This document shows positions 1 through 8,244 of a stretch of DNA of 10,785 nucleotides, in pieces. Within the stretch, counting starts at the first letter, position 1. The number at the start of each line of letters is the position of its first letter. Where the stretch lies: NCBI GenBank assembly GCA_946479005.1, contig CAMLEM010000030.1, forward strand, positions 1 through 10,785. The letters are read 5' to 3'. Origin of the DNA: an uncultured Chitinophagaceae bacterium (GTDB lineage Bacteria > Bacteroidota > Bacteroidia > Chitinophagales > Chitinophagaceae). The notes beneath the pieces were generated by a model. The model saw nothing but the letters and a program-made list of their open reading frames with translations. It made no database searches and was not told the origin of the DNA. The translations under genes and the position numbers were made by a program.

Positions 1-537
1 GGCAATCTCAGGAACGATGTGGTTACCCTTGACTGGAGTGTACTCTGCAGGCAGGCGATCGACCATTTCGTGGTAGAAAGAAGCACGGACAGGGTAACTT
101 TTGTCGAGATCTCCAATATCACGGCCCGCCAGGACGTCAATGAAACCGAAGATTATGTAGCGCTTGACAATGTGACCGGAATTTCCCAGGAAGTGATCTA
201 TTACCGCCTGCGAACGATGAGCCCTGATGGAAAATTCAGCCTTAGCAATATCATTGCCGTTCGCAGGTCGAAAGGGTCAGGAGCGGACGTACTCATATTC
301 CCGAATCCTGTAAGAACACAGCTGCAGGTGAATATCCAGTCCCTGGTCAATACAAAGGCCCGGATCTCGATCGTGGATGGGAATGGAAGGGCGGTCCAGA
401 GGTACACAGAAATGTTACAACCGGGAACCAATTCCTTTACATTCAGCCAGACGGAAAGGTTGCCGGCAGGTATTTATTACCTGAGGATGGAAATGGAAAC
501 CGGCCTCATCGTTAAAAAATTCAATGTGATCCGGTAG
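1..537 (+). CDS. T9SS type A sorting domain protein, C-terminal fragment
   Basis: Frame 1 is open from the first base to TAG at 535-537, so the gene begins upstream of the window and only its last 178 residues are seen. Residues about 1-90 match the fibronectin-III-like module that commonly precedes the sorting domain in Bacteroidota secreted proteins: a W near residue 12, then DHFVVERSTD, YYRLRTMSPDG and LSNI. Residues about 96-178 are a type A sorting domain: the FPNPV motif (P101-N102-P103), alternating beta strands (ISIVDGNGRAV), a GIYYLRM strand and a basic end (KKFNVIR). Such domains direct Sec-exported proteins through the type IX secretion system across the outer membrane, where they are cleaved and the protein is released or attached. 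The passenger domain lies outside the window, so the function is unknown. It is the first of three adjacent T9SS cargo genes and has its own terminator downstream. Confidence 0.9.
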   Translation, partial: GNLRNDVVTLDWSVLCRQAIDHFVVERSTDRVTFVEISNITARQDVNETEDYVALDNVTGISQEVIYYRLRTMSPDGKFSLSNIIAVRRSKGSGADVLIFPNPVRTQLQVNIQSLVNTKARISIVDGNGRAVQRYTEMLQPGTNSFTFSQTERLPAGIYYLRMEMETGLIVKKFNVIR

Positions 538-585
538 GCATATACACTTAATTTCTTGAAAAATAATAGTCTCGTTCCCTGATTG

Positions 586-624
586 GAACCCCTCGGCGTT
601 TATCGTCCGGGGGTTCTTTGTTTT
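586..624 (+). terminator. Rho-independent terminator after the first T9SS cargo gene
   Basis: GAACCCC (586-592) pairs perfectly with GGGGTTC (610-616). After bulged T593 the stem continues with CGG (594-596) against CCG (607-609), leaving a ten-base loop. A T-rich run, TTTGTTTT, follows at 617-624. It lies 48 bp after the stop codon of the upstream gene and separates that gene from the two T9SS genes downstream. Confidence 0.75.
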
Positions 625-692
625 CAGAAAATACGGTCATCCGCCAGAAAAGATAGCAAGTTTCACAGGTGCATTATACAAGTATTCCTTCC

Positions 693-723
693 TTGCCTGT
701 TATGGATACTCAATGTAATTTTC
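693..723 (+). promoter_or_regulatory. Candidate Bacteroidota promoter for the 827-6440 gene pair
   Basis: TTG at 693-695 is followed after 20 bp by TAATTTTC at 716-723. This matches the Bacteroidota sigma-ABfr pattern (TTG near -33, TAnnTTTG near -7) at all fixed positions except the last base. Transcription would start near 730 and give a leader of about 97 nt. It lies in the only sizeable gap between the terminator at 586-624 and the gene at 827. One mismatch and AT-rich surroundings keep confidence low. Confidence 0.3.
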
Positions 724-740
724 AACTGGACAATTAAGGT

Positions 741-767
741 CGAACCACCATTTCGCGAACCACCATT
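741..767 (+). repeat. 12-bp direct repeat in the leader of the GEVED gene
   Basis: CGAACCACCATT occurs at 741-752 and again, identically, at 756-767, a 15-bp period separated by TCG. A shorter related copy, GACCACCA, sits at 783-790. The repeats lie just downstream of the candidate promoter and 60-86 bp before the start codon. They could be a tandem binding site for a regulator, an mRNA element, or chance. Confidence 0.6.
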
Positions 768-826
768 GAGCTTATTTGCCGTGACCACCAACGGCTTGGG
801 ATCCCGTTCCCGCCAAAATCCGTTCT

Positions 827-3388
827 ATGAAAAAATTTTACGCGACGATCTTTTGTTTTTGTGTGTTGCTGCCCGTGAAATTCCTGAACGGCCAGTGTGC
901 AGCAGGATATACCCAGGCCCAGGCTAACTGGGATCACCTGGATGTTTATTTCAACGGCCTGCAATATGGCACATACATTTCAGACGCACAGGAACAGAAT
1001 CAGCGATTTGCCATTGGCTCCAACTGGTTCACGATGGCAACTTCATCCAATGCTTTGCTGGCGACCACTGAAACAGCGGCGCATACCGGTGACCTGGCAG
1101 GTTTCACGGGTGAAGATGTACAGTTCAATCCTACCGCAGGCGGACAGAACATAACGATCACCTTCAACAACCCTGTGTTAAATGCCAGATTTGCCCTTTA
1201 TGATATCGACCGGTCGGCAGTAGTGACTGTTTCAGCGGTGAATCCCTCTGCAGTAGCCCTTCCGGTTATAGCCGTACCTGAAATGGGGACCATTCTTTCG
1301 ATCTCGGGCGCCGTGTCGAAAACAATGACGGCCAATTCAACTTCCCTTGCCAACAATTCTAACCAGGGTTCCGTTGTCATCACTGTCGCAGGTACCCTGG
1401 CGAGCCCGGTGAAAACCATTACCATTACGGTCAACACCGTGGGTTCGGATAATATTTTCTTTCTCTCAGACATCAATGCCTGTGTAACCGGAAGTTTTCC
1501 TTCCAGCTGGCACCAGGGCTTCAATAACCAGCCTTTTTCCGGGCCCGTCATTAACCAACCGGATTATTTCCTGATCACGCCGGATAATAATTCCTGCTAT
1601 ATGATGGACCCGGCAACGGGGAGATGCTGGTGGATCTTTACCGATGCCAGCAGGAACTATATGAACTCATTCGCCTACGACCCCCAGAACAAGATCCTTT
1701 ACTATATCTCGGAGAATGTCAGCCTGAACGCTAACAACAAGACGCTGAAAAGTTATGATTTTAACACGGAGACCATTTCGGTAGTGATCAATGACATTGA
1801 AACGACCCTCGGTATACCTACATTCAATTCCGGCGTGGAATCGGCTGGGGCTTTCTTTTATGACGGTGATCTTTACCTTGGCATCGAAGGGGGTCAGTCG
1901 ACCAGTACGATCCGCGAGTCAATCATCTATCGTATTGACCTGGCTACGAATACGGCCTACCAGGTGCTTGGAACACTTTCCTACAATGGTTCGGGGATCA
2001 TTCACGACTGGGCTGATTTCGTAGTGAGAGACGGGGAGATCATCAATTATAATTCCGCACGGGTGAGCGGGTCTTACGCGAATAGTTCTTACACCCATTA
2101 CGATATGATGACGGGTTCTGCCGTTCGTTATAATAACCCTTCACCGGCAAATAAATATTCAGGCCAGGCGGGGATGAACTGGAGTGGAAATGCCTATATG
2201 ATCTATGACTCGGTTTGGCAATATCTTAATGGGACGATCTTTAACAGGCAGCCTGTTTCAGTGATCACGGTTCCGGGTGATCCCGTTCCTCCAAACTGGA
2301 ATGGGAACGCAGGAGACGCTTCCGACCCCTTCCGGCCGAAATGTGATTTTGGCGACGCGCCGGCAAGCTATGATCCGAACAACAATGCACCGGCAGTGCA
2401 CGAAAGATCCGAAGCCATTCGCCTGGGACCTACCTGGGACAGGGAGTGGCTGAAACGCGGCGTGACAACCGTTGAAGACATCGATGATGGTGTATCCTGG
2501 ATCCCGATGCTGCAACCCGGGGGAGGCGGATATGTGGTTGGAGCGACGGTTTATAATAACCACGGAACACCGGCCACCCTCATCGCCTGGTTAGACCTGA
2601 ACGGTAATGGAAGTTTTGAGGCGAGCGAGGCGATCACGCCCATTACTGTTCCTTCATCAGGATCAAACCAGAATTTCTGGCTTTACTGGCCTGTTACCAC
2701 CAATTCATTTGTGAATGGCCAGGTTACCTATATGCGCGTACGTATCACTGCCGAGGACGGGCAAATGACGACTTCGCACGCCACCGGTTATTTCACCAGT
2801 GGTGAAGTGGAGGATTATCGCGTGCTGATCGACGATTACCCGCTCACAACGCTCACGATCTCTTATACGGCGCACTTATGGCAGGAAAGGCACGCCCTTC
2901 TTAACTGGCAGATCCAGGAAGATGGATCCACCCAGGGTTACGAGGTACAGAAAAGCCTGGATGGTTTCAACTGGGAAAAGATTGTCCTGGTTGGAAGTGA
3001 TGGGCAGCCCGGCCTCAAGAACTATTCTTATGTGGATCCCAATATTGGTTTCGGAAAAACATTTTACCGCCTCAAGTTCATTGGGAATCACAAATACAGC
3101 GAAGTACGTACGGTGCACCGAGCCAGGCTTGAAGACCTGATGCTCGTCAGGCCTAACCCTGTGTCAGATAAAGCCTGGATCAACGTTGAATCCGAGAACC
3201 GTTCGGTTGCTGAACTCAGGCTGCTGTCGATTACGGGGAAAGAGGTATTCAGGAAGGAGGTACCGGTGGAACCGGGGCAAAGTATAATCGAACTTCCGAT
3301 CCATGCCGACTGGCCGAATGGAACCTATGTTTTAAAAGTGTTCCTGAATCACCAGGTAGCAAGCAGGAAGCTGATCATTCAACGATAG
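827..3388 (+). CDS. Secreted GEVED-domain protein with T9SS type A sorting domain
   Basis: This is an 853-residue cell-surface or secreted protein. Residues 1-22 form a signal peptide (KK, hydrophobic core, probable cleavage after NG before Q23). Residues about 23-245 are beta-rich, including FALYDIDRSAV. Residues about 246-495 look like a repeat-type propeller (YFLITPDNNSCYMMDPATG, SFAYDPQNKILYY), resembling DUF6923-like regions. Residues about 506-667 are a GEVED domain: it opens with DFGDAPASYD, contains the acidic, calcium-site-like LDLNGNGSFE, and closes with GEVEDY (659-664). An Fn3-like segment follows (about 675-760), then a type A sorting domain with RPNPVS (775-780) and a basic C-terminus. 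GEVED modules occur in many bacterial secreted and adhesive proteins but their ligand is not established, so the substrate is unknown. The start at 827 gives an intact signal peptide; no Shine-Dalgarno sequence is visible, as is usual in this phylum. It is probably cotranscribed with the gene 37 bp downstream. Confidence 0.93.
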   Translation: MKKFYATIFCFCVLLPVKFLNGQCAAGYTQAQANWDHLDVYFNGLQYGTYISDAQEQNQRFAIGSNWFTMATSSNALLATTETAAHTGDLAGFTGEDVQFNPTAGGQNITITFNNPVLNARFALYDIDRSAVVTVSAVNPSAVALPVIAVPEMGTILSISGAVSKTMTANSTSLANNSNQGSVVITVAGTLASPVKTITITVNTVGSDNIFFLSDINACVTGSFPSSWHQGFNNQPFSGPVINQPDYFLITPDNNSCYMMDPATGRCWWIFTDASRNYMNSFAYDPQNKILYYISENVSLNANNKTLKSYDFNTETISVVINDIETTLGIPTFNSGVESAGAFFYDGDLYLGIEGGQSTSTIRESIIYRIDLATNTAYQVLGTLSYNGSGIIHDWADFVVRDGEIINYNSARVSGSYANSSYTHYDMMTGSAVRYNNPSPANKYSGQAGMNWSGNAYMIYDSVWQYLNGTIFNRQPVSVITVPGDPVPPNWNGNAGDASDPFRPKCDFGDAPASYDPNNNAPAVHERSEAIRLGPTWDREWLKRGVTTVEDIDDGVSWIPMLQPGGGGYVVGATVYNNHGTPATLIAWLDLNGNGSFEASEAITPITVPSSGSNQNFWLYWPVTTNSFVNGQVTYMRVRITAEDGQMTTSHATGYFTSGEVEDYRVLIDDYPLTTLTISYTAHLWQERHALLNWQIQEDGSTQGYEVQKSLDGFNWEKIVLVGSDGQPGLKNYSYVDPNIGFGKTFYRLKFIGNHKYSEVRTVHRARLEDLMLVRPNPVSDKAWINVESENRSVAELRLLSITGKEVFRKEVPVEPGQSIIELPIHADWPNGTYVLKVFLNHQVASRKLIIQR

Positions 3389-3425
3389 ACCACCCGATAA
3401 ATCCAAATCTTAAACGAACAAAACA

Positions 3426-6400
3426 ATGAAAAAACCATTCCTTTCACTGGCCGTAGTCATCATCGCACTGGGTGTTTTCACTGTGCAAATGAACTGGTTC
3501 GAGCGGGGACATAATGAGAACAAGAATGAGATAACGAAAGAAGAATCCGAAGAAGGAAAGGGAGGGAAAGACCGGCTTTCAGGCGCCGGCAAACAAATGA
3601 ATATGTGGTGGTGGGGCCGTGCCTACCCGGAACCTTCAAATCTCAATGGTAAATTTCTTGCTGCCTGGGACCACGCGGTGAAGATGAAGAACAGCAAGCT
3701 CTTCCCGAGTTTCGATGAGGAGCAGATCGCCCGGACTACCGCCGGGGCCTGGTCCTCCATCGGGCCAAAGACCCTGGGAGGAAGAATGCTTTCGCTGGCG
3801 ATCAACCCGCAACGACATCAAACGCTTTTTGCAGGTTCGGCCAGCGGTGGGATCTGGAAGTCTTATACGGGAGGAGTGGGTCTCAATGCCTGGCAACCGG
3901 TAGTGACCAATTTTCCTGTTCTCGGCGTTTCATCCATCGTTTACCACCCTTCTGACACCAATATCATTTACGCGGGTACGGGCGAAGTGTATCGATATGA
4001 CTCCGTTTCTGGTACTCCGACCCCCGGTAACACGGGTTATAATGTGTGGAAAACGCGCGGTACTTACGGCACTGGCTTACTGCGAAGCACCAATGCGGGC
4101 GCTACCTGGAGCCAGGTGTATATGAAATCGATGGCCGATCTTTTTGGGATACAGAAGATCAGGATACACCCGGCCAACCCTGACCTCGTGATGATCGCGG
4201 CTACAGATGGTCTCTACCGCTACGATAATTCCACGGGTACCACGACCAAATTATTTTCGGTTACCTATGTATCCGACGTGTATGTGAACCCAGCAAATCC
4301 CAGCGAAGTGGTGATCGCCGTGGGTAACCTGGGCAATACATTTAAGGGGATCCTGAGAAGCACCAATGGCGGTACCAATTTTACCCGGGTCACCACCGGT
4401 TTGCCCGCCTCCTTTAACGGATTCATCAATTTCGACCTGCACGCTTCTTCAAACACTTTATATGCGAGAATTGGGGTTTCGAGTTCTGCCACCACGGAGC
4501 TTTACCGCTCTACCAATTTCGGTAGCAGCTGGCAGGGAATTTCCGGAACCGGCCACGGTCAATGGCAATACTGGTTCGCCCATACCGCTGCGGTGGATCC
4601 CAACAATGTGAACAGGGTGTATGTTTTGGGAGCGCAGATCAAAAGAAGAGGACTTATTTCGGGAACCTCGTTCACCTCAACACTGGACGTTGGGAATGGC
4701 AATCCTTATATGGATAACTATATCGCCCTCGGCGCCCAGGAAGGCCCCAGCAGCTACCTGCACGACGATATCCACGATGCTGAATATGTACCCGGAAGAA
4801 GCGATTCACTCTACATAATGTGCGACGGCGGAATATTTCTCACTACAAATGCGGATGCCGGTTCCGTGACCTTCCAGTCCTGCAACAGCGGGCTGACCAC
4901 GTCGCAGTTCTTCGGACCGGTGGGACAATCAACCACGGATGCTAACTTTTTCCTGGGAGGCCTTCAGGATAATAATACGGCCGTATATAATGGTTCTCTC
5001 TGGAAAAGAGAAATAGGCGGAGATGGAGGTCCCAGCCAGGTGAAACCGGATAATGACAACATCGTTGTTTCCAGCAGGGATGCCAGGGCGGTGTACAGGT
5101 CCACGAACAAGGCCGGCTCTTATGCCCAGGTATTGAACTATTGGGGATCTGTTGCCGATTCACGCACGGGTTTTATGGCGCCCATCGCCTGGAGCAAGGC
5201 CAATACAAACATTGTGTATGTGGCGAGTGACAACCTCCATAAAAGCACGGATGCGGGAATCACCTTTAACGACAATACTTATGGTACGGCCACTAATTAT
5301 ATTGATGCATACAGGAAGCCTGCGATCACCATTGCCACTGCGCCTTCGGATGCGAATGTGATCGTCGCATCTACTTCGCCTTTCGCACAGTTTGATAACG
5401 ATGTTGACAATATTCATTACAATCCCGATGCGAATCTCCTACTGACAACTACGGGCAATACGCCCTTTACAAGCATTTACGGGGGAGGACTTCCCACGCC
5501 CAATCGTTTTGTGATGGATATCGCTTTTCATCCAACGAACAGCAATATCATCTGGGTCACACTCGGCGGTTTTGGTACCGGTCACGTTTATCGAAGCACG
5601 GATGGAGGAAATACCTGGGAGGATCGCAGCGGGTCCGGTCTCACGGGACTACCTGATGTGCCTACCAATGCCATCCTGCTGGATCCTTTCAATGCCAATA
5701 CGATCTATGTTGGGAACGATCTCGGTGTTTATATCAGTCTGAATGCCGGGGCCACCTGGTATGATTTCAATGGTGGGCTTTGGGATGCCACCCAGATAAT
5801 GGACCTGGTAGCTGTTCCCGGCAATAAGATCCGGGCGGCCACGCACGGCAAGGGAGTATTCGAATCGGTGCTGTTCAGCGGCACCCTGCCTGTTACCCTG
5901 CTTGATTTTTCAGGGACTCACCGCGGAGATCATAATGAGCTCAACTGGAAAGTCAGCCACGAAAGCAGTATGTCGCATTATGAGCTCGAAAGAAGCGCTG
6001 ACGGTCAAAACTTCAGCACGGTCCATTCAAGGCCTTCAGAGAGCAGCACGGCGATCATCACCTACGGCCATAAGGATATCCTGGGTTCTATGGGAAATTT
6101 CAGCTTCTATTATCGGTTGAAAATGGTGAACCTTGATGGAAGCTTTGTTTATTCAGATATCATTTTCATCCGTGGAAAAGGAAGGAACGATATCGTGGTG
6201 ATGGGCAACCCGTTCTTTGAGAAGCTTGTTCTTCGATATAACAGCGACGCGCCAGCTTCCCTGACCTTTAACTTACTTGATATGAACGGAAGGACCATCC
6301 GTTCAGGTAGAATGAATGTGGCGCAGGGAACAGGAACGATCACGATACCAAACCTGGCGGCACTCCCCGGGGGACAATATTTCCTCGACCTGTCAATGAA

Positions 6401-6440
6401 CGGCCAGAGATTTGGTCATAAAATATTAAAACGACGCTAA
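3426..6440 (+). CDS. Secreted Asp-box (BNR/sortilin-like) beta-propeller protein with T9SS sorting domain
   Basis: This 1004-residue protein has an N-terminal hydrophobic export segment (about 5-23), then an unusual highly charged Asn/Glu/Lys linker (about 28-56) before the folded part. Residues about 105-815 contain at least six Asp-box motifs, S-x-[DN]-x-G-x-[TSN]-[WF]: 221-228, 312-319, 362-369, 607-614, 724-731 and 771-778. They indicate one or two beta-propellers of the VPS10/sortilin, GH74-like and exo-alpha-sialidase-like superfamily. HDDIHD (446-451), CDGGIF (466-471) and IGGDGG (530-535) resemble the conserved loops of that group. Residues about 820-915 are an Fn3-like module (LERSADG, YYRLKMVNLDG). 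The end is a T9SS type A sorting domain with GNPFFEKL (928-935) in place of PNP. No catalytic residues can be assigned, so it may be a glycan-active enzyme or a non-catalytic binding or surface protein. It follows the GEVED gene by 37 bp with an A-rich, Shine-Dalgarno-free leader. Confidence 0.92.
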   Translation: MKKPFLSLAVVIIALGVFTVQMNWFERGHNENKNEITKEESEEGKGGKDRLSGAGKQMNMWWWGRAYPEPSNLNGKFLAAWDHAVKMKNSKLFPSFDEEQIARTTAGAWSSIGPKTLGGRMLSLAINPQRHQTLFAGSASGGIWKSYTGGVGLNAWQPVVTNFPVLGVSSIVYHPSDTNIIYAGTGEVYRYDSVSGTPTPGNTGYNVWKTRGTYGTGLLRSTNAGATWSQVYMKSMADLFGIQKIRIHPANPDLVMIAATDGLYRYDNSTGTTTKLFSVTYVSDVYVNPANPSEVVIAVGNLGNTFKGILRSTNGGTNFTRVTTGLPASFNGFINFDLHASSNTLYARIGVSSSATTELYRSTNFGSSWQGISGTGHGQWQYWFAHTAAVDPNNVNRVYVLGAQIKRRGLISGTSFTSTLDVGNGNPYMDNYIALGAQEGPSSYLHDDIHDAEYVPGRSDSLYIMCDGGIFLTTNADAGSVTFQSCNSGLTTSQFFGPVGQSTTDANFFLGGLQDNNTAVYNGSLWKREIGGDGGPSQVKPDNDNIVVSSRDARAVYRSTNKAGSYAQVLNYWGSVADSRTGFMAPIAWSKANTNIVYVASDNLHKSTDAGITFNDNTYGTATNYIDAYRKPAITIATAPSDANVIVASTSPFAQFDNDVDNIHYNPDANLLLTTTGNTPFTSIYGGGLPTPNRFVMDIAFHPTNSNIIWVTLGGFGTGHVYRSTDGGNTWEDRSGSGLTGLPDVPTNAILLDPFNANTIYVGNDLGVYISLNAGATWYDFNGGLWDATQIMDLVAVPGNKIRAATHGKGVFESVLFSGTLPVTLLDFSGTHRGDHNELNWKVSHESSMSHYELERSADGQNFSTVHSRPSESSTAIITYGHKDILGSMGNFSFYYRLKMVNLDGSFVYSDIIFIRGKGRNDIVVMGNPFFEKLVLRYNSDAPASLTFNLLDMNGRTIRSGRMNVAQGTGTITIPNLAALPGGQYFLDLSMNGQRFGHKILKRR

Positions 6441-6468
6441 CTCTCCCTGTTTTAATGATTGATGAATG

Positions 6469-6494
6469 AAACCCTCCCCCGGGAGGGTTTTTTT
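6469..6494 (+). terminator. Intrinsic terminator of the T9SS gene pair, abutting rsmA
   Basis: The 5' arm AAACCCTCC (6469-6477) pairs with GGAGGGTTT (6482-6490), and C6478-G6481 may close it further. The loop is tiny, and seven T follow at 6488-6494, partly shared with the stem. It lies 28 bp after the stop codon at 6440. The T-tract ends one base before the ATG at 6495, so the terminator and the rsmA translation start are physically joined. Confidence 0.8.
6482..6486 (+). promoter_or_regulatory. Shine-Dalgarno-like GGAGG inside the terminator stem
   Basis: GGAGG in the 3' arm of the terminator hairpin ends 8 nt before ATG 6495, a normal Shine-Dalgarno spacing. It supports 6495 as the rsmA start over 6462 or 6513. 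In any RNA that contains the whole hairpin this sequence would be base-paired and hidden. The match may be a by-product of the G-rich stem. Confidence 0.35.
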
Positions 6495-7265
6495 ATGTCT
6501 AATTTTACGGGTATGTACACGCTGAAGAAATCGCTCGGGCAGCATTTCCTGGTTGATGAAAACATCAGCAGGAAGATCGTTGGGACGGTAAGCGAGCTTG
6601 GAATGAGCCAATTACTTGAGGTGGGGCCCGGGGGCGGAGCGATCACTAAATACCTGGCAGAGATCCCTGGTATTGATTTTCGCGCGGTGGAGCTGGACCA
6701 GGAAAAGGTGGATCATCTCACCAGGACCTATCCTGCCCTGGAGGGAAAGATCATTCACGAAGATTTCCTCCGGATGAATAAACCTTTTGAAGGTGAATTC
6801 GTTGTCATAGGAAATTTCCCTTATAACATTTCTTCACAGATACTTTTCAAAATACTGGAATGGAAAGAATCGGTACCTGTGATCGTGGGAATGTTCCAGA
6901 AGGAGATGGCGCAACGGGTCGCGGCAAAGGAAGGAAGCAAGGTGTATGGGGTGATCTCGGTGCTGGTACAGGCTTTTTACAGGGTGAACTATCTTTTTGA
7001 TGTGAGTGAAAATTCCTTCAACCCGCCTCCGAAAGTGAAAAGCGGGGTGATCGAACTGGTAAGAAAAGCGACCCCCGTAATGATGCGTTCCGAAGAAGAC
7101 CTCTTTACCCTGGTGAGATCCGCTTTTAACCAGAGAAGAAAGACCCTGCGAAACGCGACCCGGAACCTGTTCGATGCAGCGATACTGGAAGATAAATTGT
7201 TTGATAAGCGGGCCGAGCAGTTAACGGTAGAACAATTCGGTGAGCTAAGCTTTAAAATGAAATGA
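6495..7265 (+). CDS. rsmA: 16S rRNA (adenine1518-N6/adenine1519-N6)-dimethyltransferase RsmA (KsgA)
   Basis: RsmA dimethylates two adjacent adenines in the 3'-terminal hairpin of 16S rRNA using S-adenosylmethionine, late in 30S subunit assembly. The protein has 256 residues from ATG 6495. Family marks in order: LKKSLGQHFLVDE (10-22), SAM-binding EVGPGGG (42-48), acidic VELD (65-68), HEDF (88-91), catalytic motif IV NFPYNIS (107-113; Leu is commoner at the second position elsewhere), FNPPPKVKSGV (175-185), and RRKTLRN (214-220) in the C-terminal domain. The start is uncertain: the frame is also open from ATG 6462, but that puts the terminator hairpin inside the gene, while ATG 6513 would begin MYTLKKSLGQHF and also fits the family. 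The stop overlaps the next start (ATGA at 7262-7265), so translational coupling is likely. No promoter is evident upstream. Confidence 0.95.
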   Translation: MSNFTGMYTLKKSLGQHFLVDENISRKIVGTVSELGMSQLLEVGPGGGAITKYLAEIPGIDFRAVELDQEKVDHLTRTYPALEGKIIHEDFLRMNKPFEGEFVVIGNFPYNISSQILFKILEWKESVPVIVGMFQKEMAQRVAAKEGSKVYGVISVLVQAFYRVNYLFDVSENSFNPPPKVKSGVIELVRKATPVMMRSEEDLFTLVRSAFNQRRKTLRNATRNLFDAAILEDKLFDKRAEQLTVEQFGELSFKMK

Positions 7266-8185
7266 GAAGAGTAATCATAACAGGTAAGGCCCACGAACAT
7301 CTTGCCACTGGTTTGACAGCCAGGGGGTATGAAGTGCTGTACGACCCGGAGATCAGCTATGAAAACTTACTCGATGAGATCCCGAATGTGGAGGGGATTG
7401 TGGTTACCACCCGGGTACCGATCGACAGGAAAATGATCGACAGCGCGCCGAAACTGAAATGGATCGGCCGGTTGGGTAGCGGAATGGAGCTGATCGATGT
7501 AGAGTATGCCTTATCTCGCGGCATCGAATGTATGAGCAGCCCCGAAGGCAACCGCGAGGCGGTAGCCGAGCACGCGCTTGCCCTGCTTCTCTGTTTGTTC
7601 AACAATATCGTTCCTTCTTCCGCGGAGGTGAAAAAAGGAAGCTGGTTAAGGGAAAGAAACAGGGGGATCGAGCTGGCGGGAAAGGTGGTAGGCATCATCG
7701 GGTACGGAAACACGGGCAGTTCTTTTGCAAGGTTGCTCAGGTCATTTGATGTAACCGTGCTGGCTTATGACAAATACAAACTGAGCTTCGGGGATGATTT
7801 TGTGAATGAATCCCGGTTGGAAGAGATCCAGGCGGAAGCCGATGTGATCAGTTTTCACGTTCCGTTGACGCCGGAAACCCATCATATGGTCAACAGTTCT
7901 TTTTTCACCGCTTTAAAGAAGAGGCCCTGGATCATCAATACCTCGCGCGGGAAAGTGCTGGAACTGGAAGCCCTGATCACGGCTCTGCAGGCGGGAAGGG
8001 TATCAGGTGCCGGCCTTGATGTGCTGGAAAATGAAAACTTAAGGTCCTATTCAAACGAAGAACAGCAGGAATTGAACTGGCTGCTGTCCCAGCACAATGT
8101 GATCATCACCCCGCATATTGCAGGGTACAGCCAGGAGGCGCTTCAAAAGATGGCTGAGGTCCTCCTGTCCCGGATCCCTATGTAA
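7262..8185 (+). CDS. D-isomer-specific 2-hydroxyacid dehydrogenase (phosphoglycerate dehydrogenase-like)
   Basis: This is a cytoplasmic NAD(P)-dependent enzyme of 307 residues that reversibly oxidises a D-2-hydroxyacid to a 2-oxoacid. The Rossmann motif GYGNTG spans 147-152, and D170 ends the following strand at the position that usually favours NAD over NADP. The catalytic triad of the family is present: R229 (NTSRGKV), E258 (DVLENE) and H285 (TPHIAG). LGSGMELID (71-79) and EHALALLL (103-110) are also typical. The length is that of the short form without a C-terminal ACT domain, so serine feedback as in SerA is not expected. The substrate could be 3-phosphoglycerate, glyoxylate/hydroxypyruvate or another 2-oxoacid, and the sequence does not decide it. 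It overlaps rsmA by 4 bp (ATGA), which implies cotranscription. No convincing terminator follows before the greA promoter. Confidence 0.92.
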   Translation: MRRVIITGKAHEHLATGLTARGYEVLYDPEISYENLLDEIPNVEGIVVTTRVPIDRKMIDSAPKLKWIGRLGSGMELIDVEYALSRGIECMSSPEGNREAVAEHALALLLCLFNNIVPSSAEVKKGSWLRERNRGIELAGKVVGIIGYGNTGSSFARLLRSFDVTVLAYDKYKLSFGDDFVNESRLEEIQAEADVISFHVPLTPETHHMVNSSFFTALKKRPWIINTSRGKVLELEALITALQAGRVSGAGLDVLENENLRSYSNEEQQELNWLLSQHNVIITPHIAGYSQEALQKMAEVLLSRIPM

Positions 8186-8244
8186 ACCGATGAATTTCAG
8201 AGGGTCCGCACTCATTAGAAGGCAATTAAAATAAAGGAGCTTTT

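Noticed and set aside
583..927. 114-codon open frame overlapping the gap and the GEVED gene start
   Set aside because: It runs through the terminator and into the signal peptide region in another frame, with no recognisable protein features.
1198..1551. 117-codon minus-strand frame inside the GEVED gene
   Set aside because: It is a shadow of a well-supported secreted protein gene, with no start context or domain signs.
6459..6494. rsmA start at TTG 6459 or ATG 6462
   Set aside because: This would place the terminator stem and T-tract inside the coding region and add residues not typical of RsmA.
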